Part shown: positions 46,099-58,405 of the stretch, piece after piece
How positions within the stretch are numbered: position 1 is the stretch's first letter
Layout of the letters: every line of letters begins with the position of its first letter
Source: Chamaea fasciata
Taxonomy: Eukaryota; Chordata; Aves; Passeriformes; Sylviidae
Reading direction: 5' to 3'
DNA length: 64,000 nucleotides
Assembly (NCBI GenBank): GCA_029207755.1
Contig: JARCOQ010000012.1
Span: 23,547,740-23,611,739, forward strand
Notes under the pieces: model-generated
The model's database searches: none
Seen by the model: the letters and a program-made list of their open reading frames with translations, nothing else
Told to the model about the DNA's origin: nothing
Program-made: the position numbers and the translations under genes

Positions 46099-49000
46099 AG
46101 TTAAGTTTAGGCAGAGACCATGGACTGCACCTACTCCCGCTATCGTCCATAAGGGTTTCATCCTCTTTGCTCCATTAAGGGGAGCAGCAGAATTCTTCAG
46201 AGACCCTGCGGCTAATGCTGTGAACAGACCAACCCATTCTGACACAGTGAAAAACAATTTTATATCAGGCTAAACCTTTTCAAGGCACTCAGATTCATAG
46301 CTGAGATCATTTCATGTCTGACTGCCCAACTGCTGAAAGGCAGAGCAGGCTGATCAGGTATCTAAAGTGTCCCCCTCCAGTACCTAAAACTAGGGGCAAA
46401 TTTAATGGTTTTAGGTGGAGATCTGTGTTTCCTGGGCACAAGGGAGCTTCATTCCTTAGTTCATAACTCCCCATCAGGTGTGCAATAGTGCTGGGCTTGA
46501 GGGAAGCACATCCAGTGTCTCCATGTGTGCAAGGCTTATAATTCTCAAAGAATTATTTTTTCTTTTTTTTGTTGCGGTTGACTCCAGTAGCCCAGTGCAT
46601 TGCCTGCAAACAGCTTTGCATCATCAGCTCAGAAATACCATCTATAATTAATGAAGAGTTCTTCTAGAAGCCCTAATATACCACAGTCTCACTGTTTTAT
46701 TGACAGGTATTGACATAAACCTTATATTTGATTTATTTCTATATATTTCATCCTTTATATAAATAAAAAAATATTGAATTTTAATCCTTTTTACCTTTGT
46801 CTTGTTCCTGTTTCAGGACGTGTCAAGCACAATGTAGAAGGCTTGACACTCATTGCTGCAATGCTTGGAACATTAACATCTCTGCTGTTGATTTCAATGG
46901 GGGCACCATCTGTCTGCAAATTCTGAATGAGGGAGGGGAAAAGAAACAAAAATTTTAAAAAGGTGAGAAAATAAAGAAAATGACAGCACTCCAAAATGTT
47001 TCAAAATAATTTGGTGTCATGACTTGTGCCATGTATCCATAGAGTTACACAATGAATTGAGGGTAATAATAACAGACTGGAAAAATGAAGTGTTCCTCCC
47101 GAATAAGCCAGAGACTGAAAATATTTATGCACAATCAGCAGGTATCCTCAACATTCCTCATAAATATCAGAATTACTACAAGGCCTTCCCTAAACTATAA
47201 ATATAGCAAACAACTCCCGTTACAAGCCCCAAAAATCTGAGCAATAGAATTGAAACTTTCAATTGAAGAGAGGCAGAAACATAAATGGAAACATAAAAGA
47301 ATATAGATCTGTGCTGCACCTGATTGACCTTAAGGCATAGCTCCCACTTCTTCAGGAGAGAGTAGATAGCAACACAAGAATAAAAAAGTAAAAGCTGGCT
47401 GACTTTAGGCTCACCTTAAGAAGAGTCTCTCTTTCTCTCTGGCAGAGTTCCTTTTTTGCATATTATAATATGTGAGACAATTCCAATTGTATTTATCTGT
47501 GTATTTTTAACTCAAACATAAAATTTTGCTTCAGGCTGAAACTTGGCATACCAGATCTCAGTCCAATAGTAACTTTAAAAGAAACCCAGGTGAAGGGATG
47601 CTGAATCCTTAACCTTCAAGATTGCAAAGCAGCAGCATATTTAAAGTAATACAGAATAGGAATAAACCCCAGTTTGCCCCACGAGAGCTGCAGCACATCA
47701 TATGAAGTATGGACAGAAGCACATCTGTGAAGAAAATAAACATTATTTCTTGCAGTTTAGATGCAGTTTTCATTGTTATCAATATTTATTGTCACAGATG
47801 GAACACTGAAAGGTAAATTGAAACCTCTTAGGAAGGTGTCCCCATTCCTGGAGGTGTCCAAGGAATGCCTGGAGGTGGCACTCAGAGCTCTGGGCTGAGT
47901 GACAAGGAGGTGATCAAGGTTGGATTTATGGGAAGTCAAGGATAAGAATGAAAATAATCAGACATTCCAGTCATAGACATTGTTGGCTGGTAAAATTTTG
48001 CACTGTCTAAAATGGCTGAATATTTCATTCAGCAAGGGTCCAAATGCTGGGAAGCTGAGCAGAACGCAGTAGGAGACCATGGAAAAGTTTAAAAAGATGT
48101 TTAAAAAGATGAAAAGCCTTCTGAAGATTTATGCCATGAGCACTGTTTTCTGTTTCTTGGTTTCATTCTGAGAATGCTATGAACTACTGTATTAAAATTT
48201 TAGACTCTTACTGAAATGTATTTATCAGAGTTGATCAATCAACCTTGCTGGACATTTGGAAAATGGGAGATATTCTAGCAAGGGATCTTTATGGGTGTGT
48301 GCACGTAAAAGAATGTCAGCATAAACTGACAAACACTATTATTTACTGAACAATCGTTCTGCTGGAATGTTGACTAAAAATATCTAGAAAAAAATTAAGA
48401 AAACAAGAGGTTCTGTGTAGAAGGAGAGAGAAACAGAAAAGCATAGGTGTGACTTATTCAGTATAAAATTTGTTCTATTTTCCACATCTAAAATGTAAGG
48501 AGAGCTTGGGCATGCACAGCCTGGAGTAACACAGTGCATCTTGCAGGGGCATAAATGCCAGTTCCATGTGGTTGGGGTGTATTGAGCCACTCCTACTGGG
48601 AATATTTGTCTCCCATAGGTAGACACCTGAACCAGATCAAGTTCACAAGGTGTGCAGTTCCCAGTGCTCACAGTTACACTGCAGCAAAACTGGATCAGTA
48701 CAGGAGGAGCCAAGGCATTTAAATACTCATCCAGGAGAGAAAACAAACTTGGAATTGCTAAAGGCAGTGTGACCTCATGGCTTTGGCCCTGTTGCATGCT
48801 CATATCCCACCACCTCAGACAGGAAACCTCTCATTCCATCTTCCCATAAAAACACCTCCTGAAAAACTCACCTACTGCCATCCCAGATCATATGTAAAGC
48901 TGAAGTAAACTTTTGAATTAATATACACATACATTGCACGTATATATAAATAAAATATATGCAGTTTACCTGCATTATAAGGTTTATAATGCTTTCTTTC

Positions 49001-49659
49001 TGGGACAATTCCAGAAGAGCTTTATAATTTAAATAAAAGGCTGGAAAGCATATGCATACTCCACATTTCATGACAAGTTTTGGATAAATAAAAGGCAAAA
49101 TAAAATGTAACTCTGCATTATAGAGGAAAGTGGAATTTAATTATACAGCTCTATCAATACCTTTCTGAACTGTAGTTAATATTCTGGATATTATTTATGG
49201 AGGAAAAATATTTTTCAAAGAACAAGGTGGAAAAAAAGAATATAATAGAAGATGAAAACCGAATAAATATATGAGAAATCCAGACAGCATTTTCATGGTA
49301 GAATTCTCCACTAATTTGCTTTTATGGTATATCATACTCAGAAATTTGAATAGATAAACCTAATCAGTCTTAAGTTCACCTGTCATTGAACAAACAGAGA
49401 TACACCATTGCTTTGGCCTTACACTGGCTGTAGCTTCTCAAGTTCTGTATCTCTTGCAGAAAGGTGTCAGCTGGGCCCTAGTCAGAGGACAAGGACCCTA
49501 TAGCAAGATTTGATGGCTTTGGAGCCTAACAGTAGGATTTACAGACTGTTCCTCATCAGAGGAATATTGGCCAGACCATGGGTTGCAAGATGTCACCAGT
49601 AAGGGCCCAGGATGCCCCACTATGCTGCATCTCCCCACACTCCAGATTATTGTCATCTC
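46099..49659. other. Non-coding stretch with a small CR1 trace
   Basis: Mostly AT-rich without genes. Positions 47830-47925 ('cattcctggaggtgtccaagg', 'ggtggcactcagagctctgggctgagtgacaagg') are a plus-strand CR1 fragment. Otherwise only chance ORFs. Confidence 0.5.
47830..47925 (+). repeat. CR1 LINE fragment
   Basis: Short internal piece of the CR1 3' region, recognisable by 'ctggaggtgtccaaggaatgcctgga' and 'tgagtgacaaggaggtgatc'. Its tail is eroded. Confidence 0.7.
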
Positions 49660-49879
49660 AGCAGGGCTGGGGGGCACAGAACTCCAGGCTGGGTCAGGCT
49701 GCAGTGGCCCACAGGGGCTCCTCTGGTGCCACCACCCTTCTCCAGTAGGGCCATCCCAGAGCACAGGGCACAGCGGTGCATGCACAGGGCTCTGCAATAT
49801 CCCCAGGGAGGAGACTCCACAGCCTCTGTGCACAATCTGCTCAGGGCCGGACACTGCACAGGGCAGAAATTGTGCCTCC
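49660..49879 (-). repeat. GC-rich CR1 LINE, left part (split by LTR)
   Basis: 'gggtcaggctgcagtggcccacaggggctcc' and onward matches 35380-35560. It breaks at CCTCC (49875-49879) and resumes at 50649. Confidence 0.85.
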
Positions 49880-50648
49880 TGTTAAAAATGGCAGGAGACA
49901 AAGTTTCTTCCTTTAAACACCTTGATTAATAACCAGGGGTCTCGAGACGTGGCCTATTCTGCCACTGCTCCCTTTCATCCACACTGCTGAGGAGGAGGTA
50001 CAGTCCACTTTGCTGCCTGTGCTGCAAACTGGGAATTCTCGCCTCGGAGGGGTTCCAACAAATTCCCTGAGGCTCACAGAGTCCAGGGGTGTCTCGCTCT
50101 TTAAGTACTTTTGAATTTATAGTGAGATACAAGAGCTTGTCTATAAATACCCTTGGCATAAATACCCTTGGGTATGGTCAGTCCAGTGCTGTCCTTGGCA
50201 GATTTAAATTCTGAGTTGCCTCGTTTTGGCCAGGGGCTCTTGGTGTTGATATGGTCCCATCATGCAGCTGGGCTCTTTCAATTTCCATAAGGGTGGCAGC
50301 AGCAGCCTGACTGACAGGCCGGTTGTCAGCAGGAAGGAGGAAGATGCTCCGACAGGAAGTAGGAAGTGGAGCAAGCAGGGAACAAGCCAGTGGGGCAGGC
50401 TGGGTGCAGGCAGGCAGAGCAGCAGCAGAAATGGAGAGCAGTGATGCCAGGGAGCAGCAATGGCTTGACCTGACAGAAAGGCAATGGAATCAGGTAAGTG
50501 GGGTCTTGGGCTAAGGGATACAGAGAGGACAAAAACTGCCTTTTGGTAATTAACAAAACAGCATTATAACTCTTGAACTGATTTTAACTAAACATTACAA
50601 CTCTATAACCAACAACTTATAACTCGATAACAATTCTCATTCATCACA
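49880..50648. mobile_element. Solo LTR with 5-bp target-site duplication CCTCC
   Basis: Edges TGTTAAAAATGGCAGG (49880) and TTCATCACA (50648), 769 bp, between CCTCC (49875-49879) and CCTCC (50649-50653). Comparison with the 35.4-kb CR1 copy shows that exactly this block is extra. Orientation is unsure: CTATAAATA at about 50138 suggests plus, ACTATAAATTC near 50117 on the other strand suggests minus. A 16-bp duplication ('ataaatacccttgg') sits at 50140-50172. Confidence 0.8.
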
Positions 50649-51060
50649 CCTCCTCTGCAGGGGCAGCTCCTGGGCTCTAAGGAGCAGCCCGTGGCTCTGG
50701 GGCCATTGCTGGGCCTGGAGCAGAGCCTGGGCCTGCCCTGCTCCTCCCTGCACCCAGGGACACACAGGGACACCCAGGGAAAGACAAGGACACTCAGGGA
50801 CACACAGGGACACCCAGGACACACAGGGACACTTAGGGACACCCACGGCTGACGGTCCCTCTCAGCTGGGATTCCTCTCCAGGCTGAGCAGCCCCAGCTC
50901 CTTCAGCCTCTCCTGGGCACGGGGATGCTCCAGGTCCTTCCTCAGCTCCAGGAGCTCCTGTCCCTGCTGTGCTGAGGATCCAGAGCTGGACACAGCACTC
51001 CAGAGATGCCTCCAGGGCTGGGCACAGGGGCAGGATCTCTCCCAGACCTGCTGAGAATGC
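50649..51060 (-). repeat. GC-rich CR1 LINE, right part (split by LTR)
   Basis: Resumes with 'ctgcaggggcagctcctgggctc', holds a GGGACAC-type array (about 50755-50845), then 'ctctccaggctgagcagccccagctcc' and 'ggatgctccaggtccttcc'. Same subfamily as 35355-36340. Confidence 0.85.
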
Positions 51061-51835
51061 TCTGGCTGAGCTGACTCAGGAAGTTGATCCCTTCAAAAAC
51101 CAGTCCAGCAAAATGAGTGATGAGTTTTACACCAGGACCTTGAACCAGCCCCAACAGCAAAGGCCTTCAGGTTTGGTTCAAGGGAGAAAGAAGACAGACA
51201 GGACCATCCAGAGGGTGGAACCATGGCAATCCTGAGGTAGATTGCTTAAACTTCTTTGTAAGCCACCACACATGCCAGATCTAATAAGCACATTCATCTC
51301 TCTGCCTCATGCTATTGAATTCTGCTGACACAATGACCAGTTTTTATGGGAAATGTGAGGTATAGAAGGATGAGGGGGAAATTAAAGATGCACTTTCACA
51401 ATGGGTAGGGAATAGATTAACACATTTACATTTCGTGGCTTTTTAATCAGGTGAGCAAATTTTCTCTTAAAATCCGTATGAAATATTATCAATACTCATG
51501 CAAATACTTTTATCAACAATATCATAGTGTATTCTTGCACTATTGTATGATAATACATGTGCATTAATCTTAAATAAAAATTAGGAAATTTATTTTTTAT
51601 TTCAGAATTTGGATGCTTACAGAACACAACAGAAATTTTAATTATTATTTTTTATTAAATTGGATGTCCAAGATAATAAATTCCAAGTTAGTTTTTCTCA
51701 ATATCACATAGGAATGAGTCAGCTCTTAAAACAGTGTGCATGTTTTAACAGCCCACCAAATTTCCAGACACCAAAAATGTCCTTCAGGATTTCTCATTTC
51801 TTCTAATTTTGTCACTGCGAGATTTTCCTCTTTAA
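51061..51835. other. Non-coding stretch
   Basis: AT-rich, nothing recognised. Confidence 0.5.
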
Positions 51836-51873
51836 GGTCCCTCCTAACAGAAATAATTCTATGACTCTGTGAA
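51836..51873 (+). repeat. CR1 LINE 3' tail
   Basis: 'aggtccctcctaacagaaataattctatgactctgtgaag' is a very short, diverged CR1 3' end, directly before the A/C-rich tract. Confidence 0.65.
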
Positions 51874-51907
51874 GTTCCACTAAAATAATTTTAAAAACAG
51901 TGAGATA

Positions 51908-52088
51908 AAATCAACTAAAAAAACCTAAACCAAAAAAAAAATAAAACAAACCCAAACAAACAAACAAAAAAAAAAAACCAAACAAAAAACCCCCCCAAAA
52001 AAACGAAGAAAAAAACAAAACAAAAGAAAACCAACCACAAAACCAAAAACAAAGAACAAAAAACAAAAACAAAAACCAAACAAAAAAA
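51908..52088 (+). repeat. A/C-rich low-complexity tract
   Basis: About 180 bases composed almost entirely of A and C on the plus strand, with scattered (AAAC)n and A runs. The strand asymmetry is strong and the period is irregular. Confidence 0.9.
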
Positions 52089-52229
52089 GGGTAACTTCTA
52101 TATGCTTTGATATTTGTGGTTTAGGTATAGATCCATATGTTAACTCCCACAGGTAGGTAACTGTGATAATTAAACAAATCCCCTCTTTTTGGATCACTGC
52201 AGTCACAAAATTAGTATGGCAAAGTTCTG

Positions 52230-52612
52230 TTAAAAGGACAAGTTCACTGCACTCTGCATTATGAAGCATCCACAGTAAACCAAAAACTGATAAAATTTTA
52301 TAAGTCTTGAGCACATAAACTGTACTTTGTTTTTTTGCCTAAAGCATCTTAAATTTACCAGCTTGGAGGAACACACATGATCGATAACTACCTGTAAGAA
52401 CTCCAAAAGATGTTTTGTGTAGTGCAGCAGGAAGCTGAGGGGAAGAGCAGTGGATAAACACCAATGTACCTGGAAGCAGAACTGATTTAAAGGATCAAGA
52501 AGCAGCAGCAGCAGCCAGAGGATGTTCTTGAGCTCCATCAGGAATCCAACATATCCTAAACCTGAAAACACCTTCTCGGGACATGAGCGCAAATACCTGA
52601 GGCGAGCCATCC
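52230..52612 (-). other. Open frame of unknown nature next to an LTR
   Basis: A 126-codon minus-strand frame (MARLRYLRSCPEKVFSGLG, then ILWLLLLLLDPLNQFCFQV). The Leu run comes from a CAG/CTG repeat at about 52502-52515. The LTR at 52613 is inserted just ahead of its ATG. No family recognised. The hydrophobic, Phe-rich composition suggests chance, but the first 60 residues look less random than most in this window. Confidence 0.2.
52607..52612 (+). repeat. Target-site duplication CCATCC (left)
   Basis: CCATCC before the LTR and again at 52911-52916. Confidence 0.9.
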
Positions 52613-52910
52613 TGTGGGCTCAATATTTTCTGAGCCTGAGAATTGCTGAGCTCTTCCCAAGGGAAACTTTTTAACAGTTTTCTTTTCCCCAAAACAACCT
52701 TGTGTAAATCATACTCCTTTTCCACAACAACAGGTGTTTGCTATTTCTGTTATTTAGCCAATGGGAGAGGTGCCAGTCCTATGGACCAATAATGTGTCTT
52801 CTTAGCACAGCATGTTATAAAAGGGCTGAATGAATTGTAAATAAAGCCTTCTGATTTCTACTGCCTCCTGACTGGAGTCAAGCATCTTTATTTCATGTCC
52901 TATTGCGACA
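52613..52910 (+). mobile_element. Solo LTR, class II type, 298 bp
   Basis: Begins TGTGGGCTCAAT and ends TATTGCGACA. It has a TATA box GTTATAAAAGG at 52814-52824, CCAAT at about 52757 and 52785, and AATAAA at 52840-52845. It is flanked by a perfect 6-bp duplication CCATCC, typical of class II integrases. The promoter landmarks are well kept, so it could still act as a promoter or poly(A) signal. No primer site or viral genes follow. Confidence 0.9.
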
Positions 52911-52916
52911 CCATCC

Positions 52917-53349
52917 TCCCCTTGCCAGAGGGATAATTTGTCATAAATTACTCAACACTGACTGCAGGGAGAAATAGGGAGTTACCTTGCCAAGCAGCTG
53001 ATGTGGTATGAGATGTCTCCCTAGTTCACTCCAGAACTCACACTGTGCAAAGCCACAGAACAGATGCAGCACCTTGCACAGATATCTGCAAGATTAATCC
53101 ATTCCCCTAAATCTTGTAAAAGCCAATGAGAAAATAACACTTCTTAACATGACTACAAGGTGAAAATGAAGGATGGACTTCCTGTTAAGGGAAAAGGTTG
53201 CCTTCTTCCCTGCTTCTCAGCAAGACCCTTTTAAAAGAAAATAAGCATATTCCTTCTTCTAATAAATAAATAATAAACTGATACATAATGCATTACATAA
53301 GAAAACCACATAAATAATAAATGATCAAACAAAATCAATGGCATCCAAT
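52917..53349. other. Non-coding stretch
   Basis: Nothing recognised. Confidence 0.5.
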
Positions 53350-53930
53350 TTGGCCAGTGACATCCTCATTAGGGCAGTGATTATCCCCTGTGCTGGGGGA
53401 TAATGTGTGCTGGCACTGCTGAGGCCCTTCAAGGGCTGTGTCCAGTTCTGAACCCTCCTGACCAGAGAGATCTGGAGGGGCTGGAGTGTGTCCAGGGTAG
53501 GGAACAGTTCTGGGAAGGGGCTGGAGCCCCAGGAGGGGCTGAGGGGGCTGTGAAAAGGGCTTAGTCTGGAGAAAAGGAGGCTCAGGGGGGACCTTGTGGC
53601 TCTACACAACTCCCTGACAGAAGGGGACAGCGGGGGAGGTCGGGCTCTGCTCCCAGGGAACAGGAATAGGAGGAGAGGGAACGGCCTCAGGCTGGGCCAA
53701 GGGAGGCTCAGGTTGGAATCAGAAGGAATTTCTGCATGGAAAGGGTGGTCAGGCCTTGGCAGGGCCTGCCCGGGGAGGTTTGTAGTCCCCAACCCTGGAA
53801 GTATCCAGGGAAGGCCTGGACATGGCACTCGTTGTTTTGGGCTGGGGACAAGGTGGGGATCAGGCACAGCTGGAACTGGGTGGGCTGGGAGGGCTTCTCC
53901 AACCTTAATGATTCTGGGATTCTGTGAAAA
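53350..53930 (+). repeat. CR1 LINE 3' region
   Basis: 'gggctgtgtccagttctgaa', 'gggctggagtgtgtccagggtaggg', 'gggggaccttgtggctctacacaactccctgac', 'ggcctcaggctgggccaagggaggctcagg', then 'atggcactcgttgttttgggctgggg' and the tail 'atgattctgggattctgtg'. A longer, fairly well kept copy. Confidence 0.9.
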
Positions 53931-56900
53931 CTGGAACACTGCTGTCCATTGTAAATCCATCTAGCCTTCTCACCACTGCTCTTAAAAATTAGGAGCAATC
54001 CCACAGATTGCCACAGAAAGACATCAGGACTGGTCAAAAAAAAAGCAGATTTAGCAAAACCATGAGCAGTTTGGCTGCCCCAGTCACTAGAAGAGAGCAT
54101 GGCTGTTCTTTAGCTTTCATGGGGATTGTATCAATTTACCCTGTTAGCTGAACAAAACCTCAGAGCATAGCAACTGTTAAAAATTGAACCAGTAAACTGC
54201 AGATTAGGGAACTTGCTGTTATTTTGGCATATCTATCTGGGTATTACAGTCCGTGTTTTCCCCCCAGTTGACAAGTCCAATATACAAATTCATATTTGAA
54301 TTCCTTTCATGTCAGTAATCATTAAGGACCATGTTACAAGTACCACAGGTTTATAGGGAGTAACGGGCTCAAAATCTGTCCCTGTAAAAGTGACTGACAC
54401 TACTGGATGCTACTTTTATCAACAGATTTACTGCTGCAAATTCTTAAAAATTTCCAAATTACGTAAATGACAGTGCTCAGAAATTACAGAAATCATAAAT
54501 AAAAAGCAGTGGAAACAGCTGGAATCCTCCCATATTCCACTCCTTGCATCAAAACAGCACTCAACAAATTGGTACCTGGCAATTTCTGTGTTGCTTATAT
54601 GGCAATTAATAACCAAATTCAAATTTTTTAAATTATTGCATTTATTAGTAAATATAAACCTACTGCAAGTATCAACACACTTTGCATTAAAATTTGGGTT
54701 GCATTTCTTTTCAGAAAATACAGAAAAAAATTTTCTTTACAGATCTATACCATTTTCTTCAAAGTTACATCATATCTATGAGTGTGTCTACTACTCCTGT
54801 CCTTGTAATAGTTTGCCTGGTAGAAATATCACATTTAGAAGTTCAAAGATATTCAGATCTCACTTTTTGGAAAATTCCCATCACAGTTGCCACCCTTCAT
54901 TTCTCAGGTAATTAAGCAAGTTACCTGACAATATCAGCCACTCATTTTCTCTCAACTAAATATGCACATGCCTGAACAACCATTTATCACAACCCCTTTT
55001 TGTTACCTCTTCTGACATCTCCTCACTCCTGTGGGGCTGGCTGAGCTAGAGAGGCTGCTGAGCACAGAAAATGAAGTTCAGACTTCCATAAATCAGAAGG
55101 GTCAGAGGCACAGCCCAGTGTGCTGAGGTCTAGGACAGCATGTGTGAGAGCACAGATGTGGAACTGGTTTATTAAAGTTTAAAAAATCACCTGTAAACTA
55201 CTTACATGTATCTACATGTTTCTGTATTGCTTCTAATTAAATCAGAAGAACTTCAAATTGAATGGAAAAAAAAATCCAAACCCAATCCACTGCTACCTGC
55301 AGTGTTAACTGAGCTAAAAAATCAGAGGTTTTCAAATAAATCAATATAACTTCCAGTAGGCCCAGGCTTTTCTGACAGTGTGAGAAGACCTTTATGTGAA
55401 TGAAAGTGCCTCCTTCAATCCACTAGGGCCTACAGGGTCAGATGAAAGAATTTTGAACCCAGTGTTCAGTGTTTTCTTGTTTAGGACATCAGTTAAGGTC
55501 CTGAATTTCCCTAGATCTCTCCTGCACCCCTCAAACCCCAAAATACAATTCCTTCTTGGTCCCCTCTTATTCTTAATTAACCTGACTCTATCCATGATCT
55601 TTCCAATGATTTGTAGGTAATATTGCTCATTATTGCTGCTTATCAATTTCTCTTGTAGATAAAATGAAATTTTGAACCTCCACTTTGGGGGAAAAGAAAT
55701 TCTGGCCAATTTTCTTCAGTTTCAGGAATATGAACACATATCTTCAACAATTACCTACAATATAACAAGTACAATTCAACATGAAGACACATCTTGTAGT
55801 TCAAGATTTTTGTGGGTTTACAAGGGGGAAGACAATCGAGAAAATTTTATAATCATGAAAATTAGACTTCAGAAAAGAATTCTGATTACAACATCAAAGT
55901 TCCACATAAATTTCAGTAGCTGCTTCAATTCAGAGCACTCCAACTAAAAAGAGAAATTAATTGTTTTAGAGGAGCTTTAAAAATAAGATAAATGAATGGC
56001 AATTCCATGTTTTTCCCAGACTTTAATCTTGAGATAAGTAACCTAGTAGACAGAATAAAGAAAAAAAATCTTCTCTCTCATTTTGCATAAATGAATGAAG
56101 AGGCAAAGGAAACATTATTATGATATTTCAAATATGTGCCTGTAGGAGCTCATTCTACTCAAATTATTGGTACATGCTTAAAAGCAAAGATAACCGCTCA
56201 TTTCAGCAGGAAGCAGAAATACCTCCTGCTGGAAGCAGGAAGACTTTACTCAAGAGAGCAATCGTCTTATGCTAGGAATTATTTAAATTAAGTAAAAAAA
56301 ACATGTAAGACAGTCCTCCTAAAAGCTACATTTTTCATTTGGAACTCCAGAGCAAAATATCCCTCAAGGAGGAGGCATCAAAAGCAGACAAGTTACAGCT
56401 CATGGAGCTCCAGCAATGTTGTGCCTACAAGATTTTCTGAATAACTGAAAAGGCAAAAAAGAAATAAAAAGTGTTTTGAATGGACTTTTTAATGTATAAT
56501 CAATTCTATGTGTTTTAACTGAATTTATGTTGTTTCTCAAGCCTGTTACTTTTTGGGAATGACAGGGTTTTTCTACTATAATGCCAGCAGTTAAAGTTAT
56601 AAATGTGTCTATATCAGCATAAAGACATTCCCACACTAGGTGAAAAAACAGAATATAGAATTCCCATTCACTTATTCCCAATGATGGAAAGAATCCTAGG
56701 AGCATCTTTCAGTCTTACATGAACCTTACTACACCCATTCATAAGGAATAGTTTCCCTCCCAATATCATCTAATGTACCCTCTATAAACCTCTGAGGAAA
56801 ATGGTTTATGAACAACAGGAAAATTAACACGATTTCAAAGATCCGATATTAAAAAAAAAAAAAAGTTAGAAAAGTGACAAGATTGATGATCTATACTGAA

Positions 56901-58134
56901 TGATAAATTTCAGACAATAATCCTCTAATGTCAGGATAAACTCAAAATAACCTAATAAATCCTTTCCCAGCTATAATATAGAAGTAGAAAAGTATTTCTG
57001 AAAAAAAAAATATTGTTCACAGTGTTCTTAGTGTGGCAGAAGATTCATCCTATAGGACTTCAGCAAGAAGCTTCCCATAACTAGCGGGGAAAACAGGATT
57101 TCTGATTAATTCTTCTGATCTGGCAGATTTTCTAAACTAAGGATGGTTATCAGACTTTCTAAACTAAGGATGGTTATCTGTCTTATAGAGCACAAGATGT
57201 GGCCTGATCCTATGTGTATTGGCAAAAAGAAAAAAAAAAAAAAGACACATCTATAATCTTTAGAAAATTTCAAGGTAAACAACTCAAAATTTACTTTTTA
57301 CATTTATATTTTTTTTTTACATGTGAAGGACTAGAGCAAGATGTTTTAACAGCCCTGTACCCCATATAATTAAAGACTGACACTTTTTAGAATGAGTGCT
57401 TTAAATATCTTGAAATTAACTTGGGACTCTAATAAAAAAATCTATATTCAGAAAAGAAATCAAAGAGAATCAATAGCTACATAAGAACTGTACATTTGAT
57501 GATAAAAGGAAAACTGAGGAACAAAATATTTACAAAAAAAAAAGTACAAACTTAATATTAAATGTTACTCAAACTTGTCTTTCAGCTGGAAAGCTGACAA
57601 AATTATATCCGCCAACATTATGACCCTGTTAAATTCTGTTCTTAAAAAGCTCTTTGTAATAATTTTTGCAATATATTTTAAAAGCTTTAAAAGCCCTACC
57701 CCAGCACACAAAATGTGTATAGGGTGGCTAATATTACAATGTCTTAAAAATATTAGCTTGCTGGACAAATATGTACTTTTGGATAAACAGCACCTGACCT
57801 TAGAGCAGACATTTTTCTAAATGTTAAAGCACTACTAATAGTTTCAATTAAATAAAAATTAAAGCTGAGAAAATATCACAAAAGGGCAATCTAATATTTG
57901 ATCATTAATGTGCTTATGTAAAGTGATATTTACAACAGTATTTGGAGATCCAAGAAATTTTCCTGGGGGAAAAAAAAAAAAAAAAACCAACAAAAACACA
58001 CCTTCTAGCACACGGTGAACTTCTGTGTCCTGAACATCACATTATCCCCAGACGCACTGAAAGAGTCATCCAAGACCAGCTCCTCAGATTTGAAGATGAA
58101 ACTTCCTTAGAGAGACGATTTATGAGGCCATGAA
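53931..58134. other. AT-rich stretch without recognisable genes
   Basis: Contains A runs (56851-56864, 57229-57242, 57967-57985) and a 27-bp tandem duplication at about 57128-57180. Small ORFs (for example 55672-55947) have no recognisable domain. Confidence 0.5.
57128..57180 (+). repeat. Two-copy 27-bp tandem duplication
   Basis: 'tctaaactaaggatggttatc' occurs at 57131 and again at 57158. Confidence 0.9.
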
Positions 58135-58405
58135 GTGACAGGACAAGGGGGAATGGCTCCCACTGCCAGAGGACAGGGTTAGATGGGATATTGGGAAGGA
58201 ATTGTTCCCTGGGACAGTGGGGAGGCCCTGGCACAGGGTGCCCAGAGAAGCTGTGGCTGCCCCTGGATCAATGGCAGGGTCCAGGGCCAGTTTTGACACT
58301 GGGGCTTGGAGCAGCCTGGGACAGTGGAAGGTGTCCCTGCCCATGGCAGGGGTGGAATAGGATGGGATTTAAGGTCCCTCCCAGCCCAAATGGTTCCATG
58401 ATTCT
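58135..58405 (+). repeat. CR1 LINE 3' end
   Basis: 'gggggaatggctcccactgccag' to 'ggtccctcccagcccaaatgg' and a tail close to ATGATTCT. Plus strand. Confidence 0.9.

Noticed and set aside
48384..48803. 139-codon minus-strand frame
   Set aside because: No domain, signal or splice context recognised. Low-complexity Ser/Phe/Leu ending suggests chance.
51925..52314. 129-codon Phe/Leu-rich frame on the minus strand
   Set aside because: Most of it is a translation of the A/C-rich tract.
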